Source: Pseudomonadota bacterium
GTDB lineage: Bacteria; Pseudomonadota; Alphaproteobacteria; Rhizobiales; Xanthobacteraceae
Assembly (NCBI GenBank): GCA_023417665.1
Contig: JAEZFA010000188.1
Span: 1-16,994 of the forward strand
DNA length: 16,994 bases
Reading direction: 5' to 3'
The stretch's first letter is position 1. Each line of letters starts with the position of its first letter. Position numbers and translations under genes: made by a program. Of the stretch, positions 14,439 to 16,994 are shown in pieces. The notes beneath the pieces were generated by a model. It saw only the letters and a program-made list of their open reading frames with translations, made no database searches and was not told the DNA's origin.

Positions 14439-15698
14439 TTAAGAGGAAGCGGCAACCGCGCGCGCGACCGGCTTCTCGACGATCGGCAGGTTGATCAGCG
14501 CGGAGAGCACGCCGAAGGTCACCGAAAGCCACCACACGATCTGGTAGGAGCCGTACATCTCGAAGGCGAGGCCGCCGAGATAGACGCCGAGGAAGCTGCC
14601 GACCTGGTGGCTGAAGAACACGAAGCCATAAAGCATCGCGAACCATTTGGTGCCGAACATGATCGCGACCAGCGATGACGTGGGCGGCACCGTCGAAAGC
14701 CAGGTCAGCCCGGTGATGACGGCGAAGGCCATCGTCGCCTCGATGCTCGGCGGGATCGAGATGAAGATCGCAATCGAGATCGCGCGCGTGAGGTAAATCG
14801 CCGAAAGGATGTAGCGCTTCGGCATGCGGTTGCCGAGCCAGCCGGCGGTGAACGAGCCGACGATGTTGCAAAGCCCGATGATCGCCAGCGTCCAGCCGCC
14901 GACCTGCGCCGACAGTCCGCGGTCCAGCAGATAGGACGGCAGATGCGCCGTCACGAACGCAAGCTGAAACCCGCAGGTGAAGAAGCCTGCGACGAGCAGC
15001 ACATAGGAGCGGTGGCCGAACGCCTCGGCAAGCGCTTCGCGCAGCGACTGTGCCTGTTCCGGCGTGGCGTTGGCGGAGTTGACGGCCTGCCGGTTGCTTG
15101 CCGTCATCAGCGCCGTCGAGAACGGAATGACGAGCAGCACGAGCGCCGCGAACACCAGCAGCGCGAACTGCCAGCCGTAGTTCTGGATCATCGCGACGCC
15201 GAACGGCGCGAACAGGAACTGGCCGAACGATCCGGCCGCCGTTCCCGCGCCGAAGGCGAGGCCCTGCCATTCCTTCGGCACCAGTTTGCCGAACGCCGTC
15301 AGCACGATGTTGAACGAACAGGCGGAAAGACCGAAGCCGATCAGCACGCCACCGGTGATGTTCAGCGTGAGCGGCGTGGTCGAATAGGTCATCAGCGCGC
15401 GGCCGAGCGCATAGAGCACCGCGCCGCCGCCGAGCACCCGCGCGGTGCCGAAGCGGTCGGCGAGCGCGCCGGCGAACGGCGTGCCGAGTCCCCAGAGCAA
15501 ATTCTGCACGGCGAAGGCCAGCGCGAAGACATCGCGCCCCCATCCGTATTGCGCCGACATCGGCGTCAGGAAGAAACCGAAGGAGGAGCGCGGCCCGAAG
15601 GTGACGATCGCGGCAAGGCAGCCGAAGATGACGATGACGAGCGGGTTCTTCAGGAACGAGAGCAGCGGCGCAGGTGCTGCCGGAGCAGGCGTCGACAT
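14439..15698 (-). CDS. MFS transporter, organic-acid carrier type
   Basis: The 419-residue product is a major facilitator with about 12 membrane helices in two halves. The loop after helix 2 carries a motif A relative, GALADRFGTARVLGG (77-91), and the N-terminal GPRSSFGFFLTPMSAQYGWGR segment is typical of the monocarboxylate or oxalate/formate-like branch (COG2223-like). A hydrophilic loop near 203-230 (residues ASNRQAVNSANATPEQAQS) separates the halves. Transport of a small organic anion by proton or anion exchange is the family expectation; the substrate is not determined. The ATG at 15698 has GGGG about 9-12 bases upstream. It precedes the AcuI-like reductase by 19 bp, and both appear cotranscribed from the nadA-side intergenic region. 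Confidence 0.88.
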   Translation of the reverse strand: MSTPAPAAPAPLLSFLKNPLVIVIFGCLAAIVTFGPRSSFGFFLTPMSAQYGWGRDVFALAFAVQNLLWGLGTPFAGALADRFGTARVLGGGAVLYALGRALMTYSTTPLTLNITGGVLIGFGLSACSFNIVLTAFGKLVPKEWQGLAFGAGTAAGSFGQFLFAPFGVAMIQNYGWQFALLVFAALVLLVIPFSTALMTASNRQAVNSANATPEQAQSLREALAEAFGHRSYVLLVAGFFTCGFQLAFVTAHLPSYLLDRGLSAQVGGWTLAIIGLCNIVGSFTAGWLGNRMPKRYILSAIYLTRAISIAIFISIPPSIEATMAFAVITGLTWLSTVPPTSSLVAIMFGTKWFAMLYGFVFFSHQVGSFLGVYLGGLAFEMYGSYQIVWWLSVTFGVLSALINLPIVEKPVARAVAASS

Positions 15699-15873
15699 GG
15701 CATTTCCCCGGCTGCCGGATTTTTTTTGGTGCGGCGCGGGCTGCCTTCGCGCGTGCGAAACCTAGACGCGAAGTTTATCAGGCGGAAATCGTTTTGCGCT
15801 GCGCTGCTATCGTTCGCATGCATAGGCCATTTGTGCAGGGGGACTAGCGAAACCCGTCAGGATGGGTTATATA

Positions 15874-15894
15874 TTGTGCTCGAAGTGAGAATAA
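15874..15894. promoter_or_regulatory. Upstream NadQ-like palindrome (imperfect)
   Basis: TTGTGCTC-gaagt-GAGAATAA has the same half-sites and the same 5-base spacer as the perfect palindrome downstream, with six of eight positions paired on each side. Its centre is 54 bp upstream of the other, about five helical turns, so bound dimers would face the same side. The outer flanks GGGTTAT and ATAACCC also form an inverted repeat around it (15864-15897). Confidence 0.45.
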
Positions 15895-15896
15895 CC

Positions 15897-15917
15897 CCGG
15901 CTGATAGCCGGTCTTTT
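15897..15917 (+). terminator. Terminator-like hairpin between the two palindromes
   Basis: CCGGCT-gat-AGCCGG is a perfect 6 bp stem with a 3-base loop, followed by TCTTTT on the plus strand. It would stop a plus-strand transcript before nadA. It also overlaps the candidate -35 box of nadA, so it may be a structure in DNA with no role in RNA. No gene upstream on this strand needs a terminator here. Confidence 0.35.
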
Positions 15918-15930
15918 CTGTGTCTATATA
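15901..15930 (+). promoter_or_regulatory. Candidate nadA promoter
   Basis: CTGATA (15901-15906) and TATATA (15925-15930), each matching four of six consensus bases, are 18 bp apart. Transcription would start near 15937, inside the perfect palindrome, as expected for repression by a bound regulator. Confidence 0.35.
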
Positions 15931-15949
15931 TGCTCATTACGAGCATATA
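15927..15949. promoter_or_regulatory. Perfect palindromic operator before nadA, NadQ-like
   Basis: TATATGCTC-attac-GAGCATATA is a perfect inverted repeat with 9 bp arms and a 5-base spacer, ending 30 bp before the nadA ATG and overlapping the candidate -10 box. From memory, nad genes in this bacterial group are predicted to be controlled by NadQ, a Nudix-helix-turn-helix regulator with a TGCTC/GAGCA-type palindrome; I could not check the motif. The regulator gene is not in the window. Confidence 0.6.
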
Positions 15950-15979
15950 GGTCTTCGGAAGGGAGACAGGGAGGCGCCA

Positions 15980-16994
15980 ATGGTCACCATCATCGACCGC
16001 AACATTCGTCCCGAAGTGGAAGTCGTGACCCCGCCGGTCGCGCGCGGCGAAATCGTCGTACCCCGTCCCGGCACCGGTGCGGCCGCCCGGAAGTTCGGCG
16101 TGCTGCCGATGCCGGAACTGGAATGGAACGCGGAAGTCGAGCGCGAGACCGCGCACCTTTACGAGAAGGTGAAGGCGGTTATCCCGCCGGTCGAGTGGCC
16201 GTTCCACGCGCCTTATGTGGCAGCCATCAACAAGCTGAAGAAGCAGCGCAACGCGGTGCTCTTGGCGCACAACTACCAGACGCCGGAAATCTACAACTGC
16301 GTTGCCGACGTGGTCGGCGACTCGCTTCAGCTCGCCAAGGAAGCCGCGAAGTCGGACGCCGACATCATCATTCAGGGCGGCGTGCACTTCATGGCCGAAA
16401 CCTCGAAGCTCCTGAACCCCGACAAGACCGTGCTGATCCCGGATCTGCGCGCCGGCTGCTCGCTGGCGCAGTCGATCACCGGCGAGGACGTTCGCCTGCT
16501 TCGCGAGCGCTATCCCGGCGTGCCGATCGTGACCTACGTCAACACCTCGGCCGACGTGAAGGCGGAGAGCGATATCTGCTGCACCTCGTCGAACGCGGTG
16601 GAAGTGGTCGAGAGCTTCGGCGTGGATCGCGTGATCTGCATCCCGGACGAATTCCTCGCGCGCTGGGTCGCGACCCAGACCAAGGTGAAGATCATCGCCT
16701 GGAAGGGTCACTGCGAAGTGCACGAGCGCTTCACGGGCGAGGAACTGCGCCGCTATCGCGAGGCCGATCCCTCGGTGCAGATTCTTGCGCATCCCGAGTG
16801 CCCGCCCGATGTGATCGCGGAAGCGGACTTCACCGGCTCGACCTCGCACATCCTGAACTATGTGAAGACGAAGAAGCCGAAGCGCGTGGTCATGGTCACC
16901 GAATGCTCGATGGCCGACAACGTGCAGGCCGAAGCGCCGGACACCGAGTTCGTGCGGCCGTGCAATCTCTGCCCGCATATGAAGCGGATCACGC
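15980..16994 (+). CDS. nadA: Quinolinate synthase A, 3' end outside the window
   Basis: The first 338 codons are present; the gene continues past the right edge. NadA condenses iminoaspartate with dihydroxyacetone phosphate to quinolinate in de novo NAD synthesis, using a [4Fe-4S] cluster. The three cluster cysteines are visible: C160 in DLRAGCSLA, C245 in WKGHCEVHERF and C331 in CNLCPHMKRIT. Other core motifs are VLLAHNYQTPEIY (93-105), the VTYVNTSADVKAESD stretch (184-198) and the GSTSHI segment (286-291). The ATG at 15980 has GGAGG 5 bases upstream. Compared with E. coli NadA, about 50 extra residues precede the catalytic core. Partner genes nadB and nadC would be expected downstream, beyond the window. 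Control by the palindromes upstream is likely. Confidence 0.96.
   Translation, partial: MVTIIDRNIRPEVEVVTPPVARGEIVVPRPGTGAAARKFGVLPMPELEWNAEVERETAHLYEKVKAVIPPVEWPFHAPYVAAINKLKKQRNAVLLAHNYQTPEIYNCVADVVGDSLQLAKEAAKSDADIIIQGGVHFMAETSKLLNPDKTVLIPDLRAGCSLAQSITGEDVRLLRERYPGVPIVTYVNTSADVKAESDICCTSSNAVEVVESFGVDRVICIPDEFLARWVATQTKVKIIAWKGHCEVHERFTGEELRRYREADPSVQILAHPECPPDVIAEADFTGSTSHILNYVKTKKPKRVVMVTECSMADNVQAEAPDTEFVRPCNLCPHMKRIT

Larger units (their letters stand above)
15699..15979. promoter_or_regulatory. Divergent intergenic region, MFS gene / nadA
   Basis: This 281 bp gap contains the promoters of the MFS-reductase pair (minus) and nadA (plus). The nadA-proximal 110 bp holds two related palindromes, a hairpin between them and a candidate promoter, listed separately. 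Near the MFS start, CCGG-ctg-CCGG followed by eight T (15708-15727, plus) is a weak terminator-like element. In 15728-15866 I see no gene or RNA I can name. Confidence 0.6.

Noticed and set aside
14239..15543. 434-codon minus-strand frame overlapping the MFS and reductase genes
   Set aside because: It is an alternative frame of the MFS carrier; the membrane helices and motifs are in the other frame.
15708..15727. CCGG-ctg-CCGG followed by eight T, plus strand
   Set aside because: The stem is only 4 bp and no plus-strand gene ends nearby; noted as weak and not called as a terminator.
15728..15920. Possible riboswitch or small RNA upstream of nadA
   Set aside because: I could not match it to any riboswitch I know, including the NAD-binding nadA motif, and the palindromes explain the main symmetry as protein-binding sites.
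15857..16978. 373-codon minus-strand frame opposite nadA
   Set aside because: NadA has all three cluster cysteines and a good start on the plus strand. The opposite frame is a His/Arg/Asp-rich shadow that also covers the operator region.

Overview
The window reads as GC-rich chromosomal DNA from an alphaproteobacterium, most likely order Hyphomicrobiales (Rhizobiales) near Bradyrhizobium/Xanthobacteraceae. This rests on protein character, on gene neighbourhoods I remember from that group (polyprenyl synthase, DUF2007, methyltransferase, S49 peptidase, glyQ), and on a NadQ-like operator in front of nadA. No search was run. Every stretch is densely coding. I see no rRNA, tRNA, insertion sequence, phage gene, CRISPR array or integrase.

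Left block (1-7942, all minus strand). Reading in the direction of transcription: a family 2 glycosyltransferase with two C-terminal membrane helices; a DUF2007 protein; a TrmN6-like methyltransferase; an S49 peptidase without a membrane anchor; a 61-residue membrane protein; a MacA-type adaptor and MacB-type ABC exporter; then, after a 57 bp spacer that may hold a promoter, glyQ, a cysteine hydrolase and the start of a small membrane protein that runs off the left edge. Most junctions are overlaps or gaps of a few bases, so this is probably one long transcription unit with an internal promoter before glyQ.

Middle (8083-11902). Going right from the divergent 7943-8082 region: a long-chain polyprenyl diphosphate synthase (quinone side chain) on the plus strand, ispE (MEP pathway kinase) convergent to it on the minus strand, and a secreted tetratricopeptide-repeat protein divergent from ispE. 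ispE makes precursors that the polyprenyl synthase ultimately consumes.

Right (12000-16994). A LysR-type regulator faces a small secreted cysteine-containing protein of unknown function. Next come a zinc-free AcuI/YhdH-type NADPH reductase and an MFS carrier that look like a two-gene operon on the minus strand. Last is nadA (quinolinate synthase), plus strand and cut by the window end. Its 281 bp upstream region holds two related palindromes 54 bp apart, with a small terminator-like hairpin between them.

I do not see a convincing new defence, mobile or biosynthetic system. The signals most worth checking are regulatory: the paired palindromes before nadA, and a hairpin plus T-tract that touches the Shine-Dalgarno sequence of the glycosyltransferase gene.
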